From contig CAZCAI010000071.1 of NCBI GenBank assembly GCA_964496595.1, forward strand, positions 1 to 23,627: a stretch of DNA of 23,627 nucleotides, in the 5' to 3' direction. A program made the position numbers and the translations under genes. A model generated the notes under the pieces. That model saw nothing but the letters and a program-made list of their open reading frames with translations. It made no database searches and was not told where the DNA came from. Each line of letters starts with the position of its first letter. Within the stretch, counting starts at the first letter, position 1. This document shows positions 7,914-15,095 of the stretch, in pieces. The stretch is from JAAAOZ01 sp964496595. GTDB taxonomy: Bacteria; Chloroflexota; Anaerolineae; B4-G1; SLSP01.

Positions 7914-7924
7914 GCGTTGGTGCT

Positions 7925-8926
7925 CTACTGCCTGACGCCGGTTGAGATGCTGCCGTCGATGATGCCCTGGATGGTGTTCTCTGCCGCGTCCTTGACCTCG
8001 GCGGGGAGTTCGAAGTCGGGGTTGTAGTCCATCACCAGACCGTCGTTGGCGAGCGTGATGATGTAAGCTTTGCCGCCGTAGACGCCCTTGTCGATTTGGG
8101 CGATGATGTCGTTCAGGACGACGGTCCAATCATAAATCTGGTTGGCGACGACGATCTCCGGCGCCAGCGAGGTCTGGCTGGCCTGCGTGCCGAACCACAA
8201 TACATCATTCTCCTTCGCCACGCCGACGGCGCCCACGACCATCTGCGCCGTCCCGGCCATCACATCGGCCCCGGCCTGGACGTGGGTGTTCGCCGCCTCG
8301 GAGGCCAGCGCCACGTCGGAGAATGAGCCGATGTAGTTGACGTTGACCTGGACGTCTGGATCGGTGTTCTCGATGCCGGAGATGAAGCCATCGACGTACA
8401 ACTTGGCGTCCCCGGTCTCAATGGGGCCGACCACACCGACCACATTGCTCTCGGTCAACATCGCCGCCATCACGCCGTTGACGTAACCGCCCTCATCGGA
8501 GGCCGCCTCGTAGGCGAAGACGTTTTCGATGCCCTCTTCAACGAACGTATCGGCGGTGGTGCCGTGCGCGAACGCCGTCTCTGGGAAGTCGGGCGCAATC
8601 TCGCGCAGGGAGCTGCCGTACTGCGACCCGTGGGCAAGGATTAAATCATAGCCCTCCGCGGCATAGTCGCGAATGGCCGCCGCCGCGTCATCCACCACAA
8701 ACATCCCTTCAGAGTAGACGACCTCCATTTTCTCCGGCCCGCCCATATCTTCTTGGATTTGCATCACTGCATCATACATACTCTGGCTGAAAGCCAGGTC
8801 ATTGATGTTGCTCGGCATAATCACCGCGACGCGGAACAGATCCGATTCTCCACCTCCGCCGCCACAAGCGCTCAAGAGCATCGCTGCCAGCAAAATCAAC
8901 CCCAGTCCGTGACGTAACTTCAACAT
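7925..8926 (-). CDS. BMP-family solute-binding lipoprotein (nucleoside type)
   Basis: A 333-residue lipoprotein of the Bmp/Med (PnrA/NupN-like) family. The signal peptide ends in lipobox LLSAC with the cysteine at residue 21, followed by a glycine-rich linker. The mature domain shows typical BMP segments: LFRVAVIMPSNINDLAFSQS at the start, YDLILAHGSQYGSS, YEAASDEGGYVNGVMAAM and a C-terminal WTVVLNDIIAQIDKGVYGG. The family binds purine nucleosides in characterised members. The presence of a purine-hydroxylase-type enzyme and a GntR regulator upstream agrees with that here, but the exact ligand is inferred. The ATG has a strong AGGAGG site. The gene follows the permeases after a 191-bp repeat-containing gap and precedes the ATPase by 401 bp. 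Confidence 0.92.
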   Translation of the reverse strand: MLKLRHGLGLILLAAMLLSACGGGGGESDLFRVAVIMPSNINDLAFSQSMYDAVMQIQEDMGGPEKMEVVYSEGMFVVDDAAAAIRDYAAEGYDLILAHGSQYGSSLREIAPDFPETAFAHGTTADTFVEEGIENVFAYEAASDEGGYVNGVMAAMLTESNVVGVVGPIETGDAKLYVDGFISGIENTDPDVQVNVNYIGSFSDVALASEAANTHVQAGADVMAGTAQMVVGAVGVAKENDVLWFGTQASQTSLAPEIVVANQIYDWTVVLNDIIAQIDKGVYGGKAYIITLANDGLVMDYNPDFELPAEVKDAAENTIQGIIDGSISTGVRQ

Positions 8927-9008
8927 ATTTCTCCTCCTAAATCTATAGTTAGAAAATGAGTGTACTGTGGGATCAGCTACCTGTGCTTCGGAACTAAGGG
9001 CCTATCCA

Positions 9009-9018
9009 TCACCTCCTT
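9009..9018 (-). promoter_or_regulatory. Distal AAGGAGGTGA in the BMP lipoprotein leader
   Basis: This is the same ten bases as at 5364-5373, again well upstream (about 83 nt) of a lipoprotein ATG that already has its own AGGAGG site. Here it is followed almost at once by ATG GAT AGG and a 10-codon frame ending in TAG. The spacing of only 2-3 nt is too tight for good initiation. It may be a standby site or a short leader ORF. Confidence 0.35.
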
Positions 9019-9031
9019 AATTTAGAATTTT

Positions 9032-9112
9032 GAATTGCGAATTGCGAATTGCGAATTGCGAATCGCGGCGCTGGAAAAAGATTCTAAATTCGCAATTCAT
9101 CATTCGCAATTC
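9032..9112. repeat. GAATTGC heptamer tandem repeats with an inverted copy
   Basis: Four exact GAATTGC heptamers run from 9032 to 9059, followed by a GAATCGC variant (9060-9066). After about 20 bp the inverted form returns (TTCGCAATTCATCATTCGCA around 9089-9108), so the whole stretch can fold on itself. It fills most of the gap between the second permease and the BMP lipoprotein. A related GAATTGCGAAT stretch occurs at 16663-16673 and a similar heptamer tract lies at 21113-21137. Confidence 0.65.
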
Positions 9113-9117
9113 CCTTA

Positions 9118-10050
9118 TCACCCCTCGCGCTCGAAAGATTTAGTCAGCGCGGAGGGCGAGCGCATCCGCTGCATCGCTACGATTAACGCCAGGATGGTGA
9201 GCACGTACGGCATCATCACGGCGATGTCCGACGGGATCGGAATCTTCAAGACCTGGACCCATAACTGCAATGAGTTGACCATGCTGAAGAGCAAGGCGCC
9301 CATCAGCACGCCCTGCGGACGCCAGCCGCCGAAGTAGACCAGCGCCACCGCGATGAAGCCCAGGCCGCTGGTGAGGTTCTGCTGGAAGACGTTGAGCAGG
9401 GCGATGGACAGCGACGCCCCCGCGATCCCCGAAAAGACGCCGCCCATTGTGACCGTCAGGTAACGCACGCCGCGCACGCTCACCCCCAACGAATCAGCTG
9501 CCTGGGGATTCTCGCCCACGGCCCGAATTTTGAGGCCCAGCGTGGTCTTGTTCAATACGAACCACGCCACCGGCACGAGCAGGAATGCGCCGTAGACCAA
9601 AACGTTCTGGCGAAAGAAGACATGGCCGATGTACGGGATGGCGCTCAATAGCGGGATGGCGATGGGTTGGAAGCCGCTCACCGTCTCCACGGAGCCGATC
9701 AGGGTTCTGAAGAGCAGATCGCTGGCGCCCAATCCGAAGAGATAGAAGCCGATGCCGCTGATGCCCTGCTTGGCCTGGAGGTCGATGCTGACGAAGGCCA
9801 TCGCCAGGCCCATCAGGGCGCCCACGACCATCGCGGCAAACAGCCCCAGCCACAGATTACCTGTCGAAAAGACCACGTAGAAAGATGCAAAGGCCCCCAA
9901 CAGCATCTGCCCCTCGACGCCCAAGTTGAGCACGCCGCTGCGCTGCCCGAAGGTCTCGCCGATGCCGGCGTAGAGGTACGGCGTCGCCAGCCGAATGCCA
10001 GAAGCCAAAATTCCAAACAGCACAGTAGTCGAGAAAATATCCCTAATCAT
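9118..10050 (-). CDS. ABC transporter permease, nucleoside/BMP type (second permease)
   Basis: A 310-residue polytopic membrane protein of the BPD_transp_2 superfamily (YufQ/NupQ-like). I place the start at the ATG of MIRDIFSTTVLF. It has a GAGGA site and overlaps the upstream stop as ATGA. The longer open frame beginning at 10164 lies wholly inside the upstream gene and encodes a low-complexity shadow. Features include VLNLGVEGQMLLGAF near residue 45 (the LNxGxEGxM motif of BMP-type permeases), the coupling loop GENPQAADSLGV followed by VRGVRYL, and ALVYFGGWRPQGVL near the C-terminus. It is coupled to the other permease and serves the same importer. Confidence 0.92.
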   Translation of the reverse strand: MIRDIFSTTVLFGILASGIRLATPYLYAGIGETFGQRSGVLNLGVEGQMLLGAFASFYVVFSTGNLWLGLFAAMVVGALMGLAMAFVSIDLQAKQGISGIGFYLFGLGASDLLFRTLIGSVETVSGFQPIAIPLLSAIPYIGHVFFRQNVLVYGAFLLVPVAWFVLNKTTLGLKIRAVGENPQAADSLGVSVRGVRYLTVTMGGVFSGIAGASLSIALLNVFQQNLTSGLGFIAVALVYFGGWRPQGVLMGALLFSMVNSLQLWVQVLKIPIPSDIAVMMPYVLTILALIVAMQRMRSPSALTKSFEREG

Positions 10051-11216
10051 ACGGTTCCTCCTGTTTGCGAGTGCAGCGTTACCGGCGTCGCTTCTTCTTC
10101 CATCTTCTCTTCCTCTTCCCTCGCCAACTGAGTCAGCCGGCGGGTTTGCCGCTTCCGCCGCCAAATCTCACTGCTGACGACAAAAATCACCACCAGGCCG
10201 TTTAGCGCGATGATGAAGGCTGAGGGAACCTGCATCGCGCGTTGTAATCGATTCGCGCCGACGAGCAGCGCCCCGAAGAAGAACGCCGCCGGGATCGTGC
10301 CGAGCGGGTGCAACTGCCCGAAGAGCGCCGCCACAATCCCATTGAAGCCTGCGCTCCCGGTGAAGCCGGTGGCCGAGCCGTCGGTGATCATCCGGTAGTT
10401 GAGGCCGTACACTTGGATGGCGCCCGCCAGCCCGGCGAAGGCCCCGCTCAACAGGAGCGCGACGATGACGTGCTGCTCCACGTGGATGCCGCCATAACGT
10501 GAGGCGTGGGGGTTGTAGCCCACCGCCCGCACGCGATAGCCCAATGTGGTGCGCCACAACAGGAGGTAGACCAGCACGGCCAGCGCCACCGCGATCAGCG
10601 CGCCCAGATGGAGCCGCGTGGGATTTAATCGGGGCAGATGATACGCCACCGGCAGCCGCGCTGTCTGCGGAATCTGCGAGGCCAACTCCGCCTGCGCCGG
10701 GTCGATCATCGGCCCGCGCAGCAGGAAGTTCATCAACTGCACCGCGATGGCGTTCATCATCACGGTGCTGAGGATTTCGTTGACGTTGAAGTAGGCTTTC
10801 AGCGCGCCGGGAATCCCGCCCCAGATCGCCCCGCCGATAAATCCGGTCAGCAGCGCCAGAGGCACCATCACCAGGCCGGGCAGATTGGGGAGTGATAGCC
10901 CCAGCCACGTCGCCAGCAGTGCTCCCACGATCATCTGCCCCTCGCCGCCGATGTTGGTCACGTTGGCGCGAAACGCGATGCAGATGCCCAACCCCACCAG
11001 GAGCAGCGGCACCGCCTTGACAGCGGTCTCCGCGACCGCGTTGGTGCTGCCGAACGCGCCCTGGAACAAGGCGGCATACGCTCGCAGGGGATTCGCGCCC
11101 AGGGCCAGCAAGATGAACGCTCCGATGCCCAGCGCGGCCAACACTGCAAAGACGGGTAACAGTACATCTATGACTTGTGCTCCCTCCAATTTCAGACGCC
11201 ACTTCTTGGCTTTCAT
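10047..11216 (-). CDS. ABC transporter permease, nucleoside/BMP type (first permease)
   Basis: A 389-residue membrane protein of the YufP/NupP-like branch. It has a basic N-terminus (MKAKKWRLK), a first hydrophobic helix, the motif VTNIGGEGQMIVGALLATW that defines BMP-type permeases, a coupling loop at GYNPHASRYGGI followed by SGAFAGLAGAIQVYG, and a long charged C-terminal tail (RRKRQTRRLTQLAREEEE). It starts only 3 bp after the stop of the molybdenum hydroxylase gene and its TGA overlaps the next ATG, so hydroxylase and permeases are one transcription and translation unit. This coupling is the strongest evidence that the transporter and the purine-oxidising enzyme work together. Confidence 0.92.
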   Translation of the reverse strand: MKAKKWRLKLEGAQVIDVLLPVFAVLAALGIGAFILLALGANPLRAYAALFQGAFGSTNAVAETAVKAVPLLLVGLGICIAFRANVTNIGGEGQMIVGALLATWLGLSLPNLPGLVMVPLALLTGFIGGAIWGGIPGALKAYFNVNEILSTVMMNAIAVQLMNFLLRGPMIDPAQAELASQIPQTARLPVAYHLPRLNPTRLHLGALIAVALAVLVYLLLWRTTLGYRVRAVGYNPHASRYGGIHVEQHVIVALLLSGAFAGLAGAIQVYGLNYRMITDGSATGFTGSAGFNGIVAALFGQLHPLGTIPAAFFFGALLVGANRLQRAMQVPSAFIIALNGLVVIFVVSSEIWRRKRQTRRLTQLAREEEEKMEEEATPVTLHSQTGGTV

Positions 11217-11219
11217 ATC

Positions 11220-14003
11220 TTATCCTTCATCCTTGACTTGCTTGACTTTCAATAACGCCGGTTGCACCGGCAAGCGATAGCTTCGCTTCCCCGTCGCCGC
11301 GTGGATTGCGTTGCAGATGGCCGGCGCCGTCGGGATCGAGGGCAATTCCCCGATGCCCTTGGCGCCATACGGCCCGGTCGAGACTGGATGCTCGAGCACC
11401 TTTAAATCTAACTGCGGCGTGTGTTCCAGTAACGGTACCTGGTAATCGGCCCATTTGCGCGTCTGAGGGATGCCCTCTTCCAGTCGATATTCCTCCGTCA
11501 GCGCCGTCCCGATGCCCATCACCAGCCCGCCCTCGATTTGGCCGAGCAGCGCCTGCGGATTGATCGCGCGCCCGCCATCGCAGGCCGCGATGAGGCGCAG
11601 TACCTGCACCTCGCCTGTCTCCTCGTCCACGGCGACCTGCGCTGCCTGCGCGCTGAACCCAAACGCGACGTGCATATCGCCGCCCTGGCCCAAAGGCCTG
11701 GTCTCCGGCGCGTGATAGCGGTAGGTGAGGCGCGTTGCGTGACCCTCCGCCTGCATCCAGGCCACCGCCTCGCCAAAGGGAGCGCGCCGCTCCCCGGCCC
11801 GCACCTCGCCGTCCTCGAAGATGATCTCGTTGGGCGGCACGTCCCAGCGCTCGGCGATCACGCCGCTCATCCGCTCCCGCATCGAACGCGCAGCCAATCG
11901 GGCCGCGTTGCCCGTCACGAAGGTCTGGCGGCTGGCCGTCGTCGGCCCGCCGTCGGGCGTGAGGTCGGTATCGGAAAGCAGTACCCGCACCTGCTCGAAC
12001 GGCAGCCCCAACTCCTCGGCGGTGCACTGCGCGACGACGGTGGTCAAGCCCTGGCCCATATCGGCGGAACTGCTGCGGATTTCGGCGGCGCCGGCGGCAT
12101 AGACCTCGACCTCGGCGCCGGCGGCGTCATCCGCCCCGCCGCCCAGTCCCGTGTTCTTGTAGGCGGCGGCCACGCCCCAGGCCACCCGCGCGCCGGGAAT
12201 CTCCGGCGGGGGCGGCGCATCTTGTACCTGAGATTGTACCCAATCTAAGCAATCTAACAAGCCCACGCTCTCATGCAACACCTGCCCGGTCGCCGTCTCC
12301 GAGCCGACGCGCAGCGCGTTTTTCTGCCGGAAGTCGAAGGGATCGAGGCCTAACTCGCGCGCTAAGATGTCCATGTTTTGCTCCACTGCGAAGGCCGATT
12401 GCGTCACGCCGAAGCCCCGGAACGCGCCGGCGGGCGGATTATTGGTGAACATCGCGTAGCAATCGATTTTGGCGTTGGGAACCTCGTAGGGGCCGGTGGC
12501 GTGGGTCGTGGCGCGGGTGAGCACCTTGGTCGAAAGGCTGGCGTACGCCCCCGCGTCGCCGGTGAGTTCCGCTTCGACGGCGGTGAGCGTGCCATCGCGC
12601 CTGGCCCCCGTCTTGATGCGGATGACGGTCGCGTGCCGCTTGGGATGCGCCCGCAGCGATTCGTCGCGGTCGTAGAGGATCTTCACGGGATGGCCGGTGG
12701 CCTCTGCCAGCATCGCGGCGTGAATCTGCCCCATGATATCCTCTTTCCCGCCGAATCCGCCGCCGATGAGCGCGCCGATGACGCGCACTTCCTTGTGAGG
12801 CAGGCCCATCGCCGCCGCGATCTGATTGCGGTCGGCGTAGGGGATCTGCGATCCGACGTAGACCGTGAGCTTGGCGTGATCGTCGTCGTAGCCGGCGGGC
12901 ACGCCGATGCTGCACTCCGGCTCCATAAAGAAGTGGTCGTAGGCCGGCGTGCGGTACTCGTGCTCGACGATGACATCGGCCTCGGCGAAGCCCTGAGCCA
13001 CGTCGCCGTGGCGCACCTTGATGTGCTCCAGCAGGTTGCCGGTAGCCCACGTCTCCTGGACGAGCGGCGCATCGGGTTGGCGGGCCTGTTCCGCGCTGGC
13101 GACGACGGGCAGCGGTTCGTACGCTACGGTGATGGCTTCAAGCGCCGCCGTGGCCTGTTCCGGCGTCTCGGCGGCCACGATGGCGACGGCGTCGCCCGTG
13201 TAGCGCACCTTATCGGCGCAGAGCACGGGCCAATCCTCGTAGACCAGGCCGTGCTGATTTTGGCCGGGCACATCCGCCGCCGTGAGCACGGCGTGGACGC
13301 CCGGCAGTGCCTCCGCTGCCTCCGTCTCGATGGCGAGAATGCGGGCGTGGGGATGGGCCGCGCGTAGGGTCGCGCCGTGGAGCATGCCGGGGAAGGTGTA
13401 GTCGTCGGTGAATTTGGCGCGCCCCGTCACTTTGTCCACGACATCCGGGCGCGGGTGCGAGTGGCCGATGACGCGCAGCGGCTCCAGCGTCTCGATGGCG
13501 ATGGGCGGGAGCGGTTCGTCGGTGCGATGCTGGTGCAGCGCCGAATTTACCGCGCGCAGGATGCTGGCGTAGCCTGTGCAGCGGCAGGCGTTCCGTCCGA
13601 GCGCGCGCTGGAGATCGTCCTCGGAGGCCTCGGTCTCGCCGCGCTCCGCCAGCCGATTCCAGAGGGCGGCGGCGGCCATCAACATGCCCGGCGTGCAGAA
13701 TCCGCACTGCACCGCGCCGTGCTCGATGAACGCCTGTTGCAATGGATGGAGTTCTGCGGGATCGCCCCAACTCGCGGCCAGTCCCTCGATGGTGAGGATT
13801 TCCTTGTCGGCGGCGCGCCCCACGGGATAGACGCAGGAGCGGACGGCGCGGCCATCTAACAGGACGGTGCAACTGCCGCACACCCCATCGCCGCACCCGA
13901 TCTTCGTGCCCGTCAGGCCCAACTCGCGGCGCAACACATCGGCCAGGGGGCGTTTGGGGTCAACATCTATCTCGTATACATTGCCGTTGATGTTTAATTT
14001 CAT
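11220..14003 (-). CDS. Fused 2Fe-2S / molybdopterin hydroxylase, xanthine dehydrogenase family (XdhD-like)
   Basis: A 927-residue protein that joins the small iron-sulfur and large molybdenum subunits of the xanthine dehydrogenase family. Residues 1-80 are a plant-type ferredoxin domain (C37, C42, C45, C57). Residues 85-165 hold the second cluster (C100, C103, C140, C142). About 178-927 is the molybdopterin domain, with GGGFGGKED (414-422), AFRGFG, GQGLTTVV and the catalytic glutamate in GAKGIGE (near 886). Glu421 and the arginine in AFRGFG match the purine-contacting Glu802 and Arg880 of bovine xanthine oxidase. The substrate is therefore likely hypoxanthine, xanthine or a related purine. 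The start is at MKLNING, which has an upstream GGAGG. A longer frame to 14054 runs into a repeat. No FAD subunit is encoded nearby, as in the E. coli XdhD architecture. Confidence 0.9.
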   Translation of the reverse strand: MKLNINGNVYEIDVDPKRPLADVLRRELGLTGTKIGCGDGVCGSCTVLLDGRAVRSCVYPVGRAADKEILTIEGLAASWGDPAELHPLQQAFIEHGAVQCGFCTPGMLMAAAALWNRLAERGETEASEDDLQRALGRNACRCTGYASILRAVNSALHQHRTDEPLPPIAIETLEPLRVIGHSHPRPDVVDKVTGRAKFTDDYTFPGMLHGATLRAAHPHARILAIETEAAEALPGVHAVLTAADVPGQNQHGLVYEDWPVLCADKVRYTGDAVAIVAAETPEQATAALEAITVAYEPLPVVASAEQARQPDAPLVQETWATGNLLEHIKVRHGDVAQGFAEADVIVEHEYRTPAYDHFFMEPECSIGVPAGYDDDHAKLTVYVGSQIPYADRNQIAAAMGLPHKEVRVIGALIGGGFGGKEDIMGQIHAAMLAEATGHPVKILYDRDESLRAHPKRHATVIRIKTGARRDGTLTAVEAELTGDAGAYASLSTKVLTRATTHATGPYEVPNAKIDCYAMFTNNPPAGAFRGFGVTQSAFAVEQNMDILARELGLDPFDFRQKNALRVGSETATGQVLHESVGLLDCLDWVQSQVQDAPPPPEIPGARVAWGVAAAYKNTGLGGGADDAAGAEVEVYAAGAAEIRSSSADMGQGLTTVVAQCTAEELGLPFEQVRVLLSDTDLTPDGGPTTASRQTFVTGNAARLAARSMRERMSGVIAERWDVPPNEIIFEDGEVRAGERRAPFGEAVAWMQAEGHATRLTYRYHAPETRPLGQGGDMHVAFGFSAQAAQVAVDEETGEVQVLRLIAACDGGRAINPQALLGQIEGGLVMGIGTALTEEYRLEEGIPQTRKWADYQVPLLEHTPQLDLKVLEHPVSTGPYGAKGIGELPSIPTAPAICNAIHAATGKRSYRLPVQPALLKVKQVKDEG

Positions 14004-14029
14004 AGGATAAAACACCTCCGAAAATAGGC

Positions 14030-14078
14030 GTAGGATGGATTGGCGATTCGCCAAGGCGGACTGCTCATTCCGACCTAC
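14030..14078. repeat. Palindromic repeat between the regulator and hydroxylase genes
   Basis: A stretch bounded by GTAGG (14030-14034) and CCTAC (14074-14078) contains TTGGCGA-T-TCGCCAA (14040-14054), a 7-bp perfect stem around one base. It resembles a dispersed GTAGGTCGGAATG-type intergenic repeat. Two GTCGAAAG direct repeats (14082-14089 and 14104-14111) follow. No T-run follows, so full termination between the GntR gene and the hydroxylase gene is not indicated. Confidence 0.5.
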
Positions 14079-14114
14079 ATTGTCGAAAGTTTAAAAGTCA
14101 AACGTCGAAAGGAG

Positions 14115-14855
14115 TCAGGAAATTTCGCGCCGGATGTAAAAATCGAACCGCTCCGAGACGAAGTAGTTGAACGATAGGGCGATGGGGGCGTCGTCCTCAG
14201 CTAAGTACACCTCTCGTAGATGGATCAGGGCGCTGTTCTTGGCGACTTGTAGGGTGGATGCCAGCGCCGGAGAGGCGTTGAGGGCGTAAATGCGGGAGTG
14301 GGTGTGGCTCGGATCTGGCTTGCCGCGCATGATCAGAAAATCGAGCAGCGATCCCTCCGCTTGGCCCAAGGCTTCCTCATCGACTTGGTCCGCCGGGATG
14401 AGCGAGCGCAGGTAGGCGATGGGCAGATCTTCGATGGTGATGGCGCATGATACCTGGAGGAGGGGAGTGGCGGGCGGCACATTCATATCCTCGGCCCAGA
14501 CCTCGGTCGCCGCGACCTGAGTGACGGCACGCTGGATGGTTTCGGTCACCAAGCCGGTGGTCCTGGCGAGGGATTGCACGCTGGAGAGGAATTGCAATCC
14601 GCTCACAATATGACTGGGGCGTGAGGTGGTCACGAATGTGCCCACACCCTGACGGCGTTCAATCATGCCTTGGAGTTCCAGATGTCCCAACGCCATCCGC
14701 AAGGTGGTGCGGGAGATGCCCAATTCGCGGGCCAGCGTACACTCCGGCGGCAATTGTTCGCCCGGCTCGTAGGGCGTCTCGATGATTAGGGTCTTCAAGA
14801 CCTCGACGGCCTGAACATAGAGCGGACGACGATCCTGTTTGAGTTGGAGGTTCAA
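14115..14855 (-). CDS. GntR-family (HutC/UTRA) transcription regulator
   Basis: A 246-residue repressor-type protein. Residues about 8-75 form the GntR winged helix (LYVQAVEVL, GEQLPPECTLARELGISRTTLRMAL, LELQGMIERRQGVGTFV). The remainder (about 95-240) fits a UTRA ligand-binding domain, with ALINYLRS-like PIAYLRSLIP and IHLREVYLAEDDAPIALSFNYF. The start is TTG at 14855. It is preceded by AAGGA at 6-nt spacing, and an in-frame TAA lies four codons upstream, so no ATG is possible further out. It is the first gene of the hydroxylase/BMP-transporter block and sits behind a well-formed promoter with an inverted repeat, so it probably controls itself and the downstream genes in response to a purine-related ligand. 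The ligand is inferred only from context. Confidence 0.92.
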   Translation of the reverse strand: MNLQLKQDRRPLYVQAVEVLKTLIIETPYEPGEQLPPECTLARELGISRTTLRMALGHLELQGMIERRQGVGTFVTTSRPSHIVSGLQFLSSVQSLARTTGLVTETIQRAVTQVAATEVWAEDMNVPPATPLLQVSCAITIEDLPIAYLRSLIPADQVDEEALGQAEGSLLDFLIMRGKPDPSHTHSRIYALNASPALASTLQVAKNSALIHLREVYLAEDDAPIALSFNYFVSERFDFYIRREIS

Positions 14856-14935
14856 AATTAATCCTTATCAGCGCCTCTTTTACGCAAGAGGTGTGAAAAA
14901 TTTGTCCTTGGAAAATAATTTATGAGGAATGGTGG

Positions 14936-14953
14936 TTGTCAAATGTCTGACAA
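14936..14953. promoter_or_regulatory. Putative GntR operator TTGTCA-N6-TGACAA
   Basis: TTGTCA (14936-14941) and TGACAA (14948-14953) are perfect inverted half-sites 6 bp apart. They lie immediately downstream of the predicted -10 box of the GntR gene, over about +4 to +21. GntR-family dimers of the HutC type bind inverted repeats of about this size, so this is a good candidate for autorepression. The link is inferred from position and symmetry. Confidence 0.6.
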
Positions 14954-14963
14954 TACATGATAA

Positions 14964-14992
14964 ATGTTAGATTAAATTTAAATGAATGTCAA
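14964..14992 (-). promoter_or_regulatory. Sigma-70-type promoter of the GntR/hydroxylase/transporter block
   Basis: On the minus strand TTGACA (14992-14987), a 17-nt A+T-rich spacer and TAACAT (14969-14964) form an excellent promoter: a perfect -35, ideal spacing and a 4/6 -10. Transcription would begin near 14957, giving a leader of about 100 nt before the TTG start. The leader contains a small hairpin, CCTCTT-N6-AAGAGG, at 14891-14874. Confidence 0.65.
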
Positions 14993-15039
14993 GTCCAGTG
15001 GTAAATATCACAAAAAGGAGGTGATGTCTGGAATGAACT

Positions 15040-15071
15040 GGCAGGGGCGATGTATCCTAATCGCCCCTGCC
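15040..15071 (-). terminator. Perfect 12-bp-stem palindrome after the aminopeptidase gene
   Basis: GGCAGGGGCGAT (15040-15051) and ATCGCCCCTGCC (15060-15071) are exact reverse complements around an 8-nt loop. The hairpin begins 25 nt after the aminopeptidase stop and ends before the GntR promoter, so it could mark the boundary between the two transcription units. It lacks a T-run, and GGGGCGAT/ATCGCCCC palindromes are also a style of dispersed repeat, so termination is possible but not shown. Confidence 0.5.
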
Positions 15072-15095
15072 GTGTGTGTGGGGAGATTTTCTGGG

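Larger units (their letters stand above)
7524..7924. other. 401-bp gene-free gap inside the BMP transporter cluster
   Basis: This gap splits the BMP lipoprotein gene from its ATPase gene. I find no supportable gene. It holds CTAGCTACCGGACAC near 7554-7568, whose last 13 bases are repeated inverted at 5873-5885. It also holds oppositely oriented 9-bp repeat tracts (7588-7619 and 7755-7799), a tract of CACAAAGAAAA-type direct repeats around 7645-7673, and a GC-rich hairpin right after the lipoprotein stop (7873-7913). Confidence 0.7.

Noticed and set aside
8927..9030. Purine riboswitch in the BMP lipoprotein leader
   Set aside because: The purine context made this worth checking, but I could not find the conserved three-way-junction core sequences of the purine riboswitch.
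10051..10164. N-terminal extension of the second nucleoside-type permease
   Set aside because: It lies wholly inside the upstream permease gene and encodes low-complexity sequence. The ATG at 10050 has a ribosome-binding site and an ATGA overlap.
11538..13367. Long plus-strand frames over the hydroxylase gene
   Set aside because: They are antisense shadows produced by high-GC codon usage. The minus-strand frame carries all family motifs.
14004..14054. 17-residue extension of the hydroxylase
   Set aside because: It starts inside a palindromic repeat and has no ribosome-binding site. MKLNING at 14003 matches the usual start of the ferredoxin domain.
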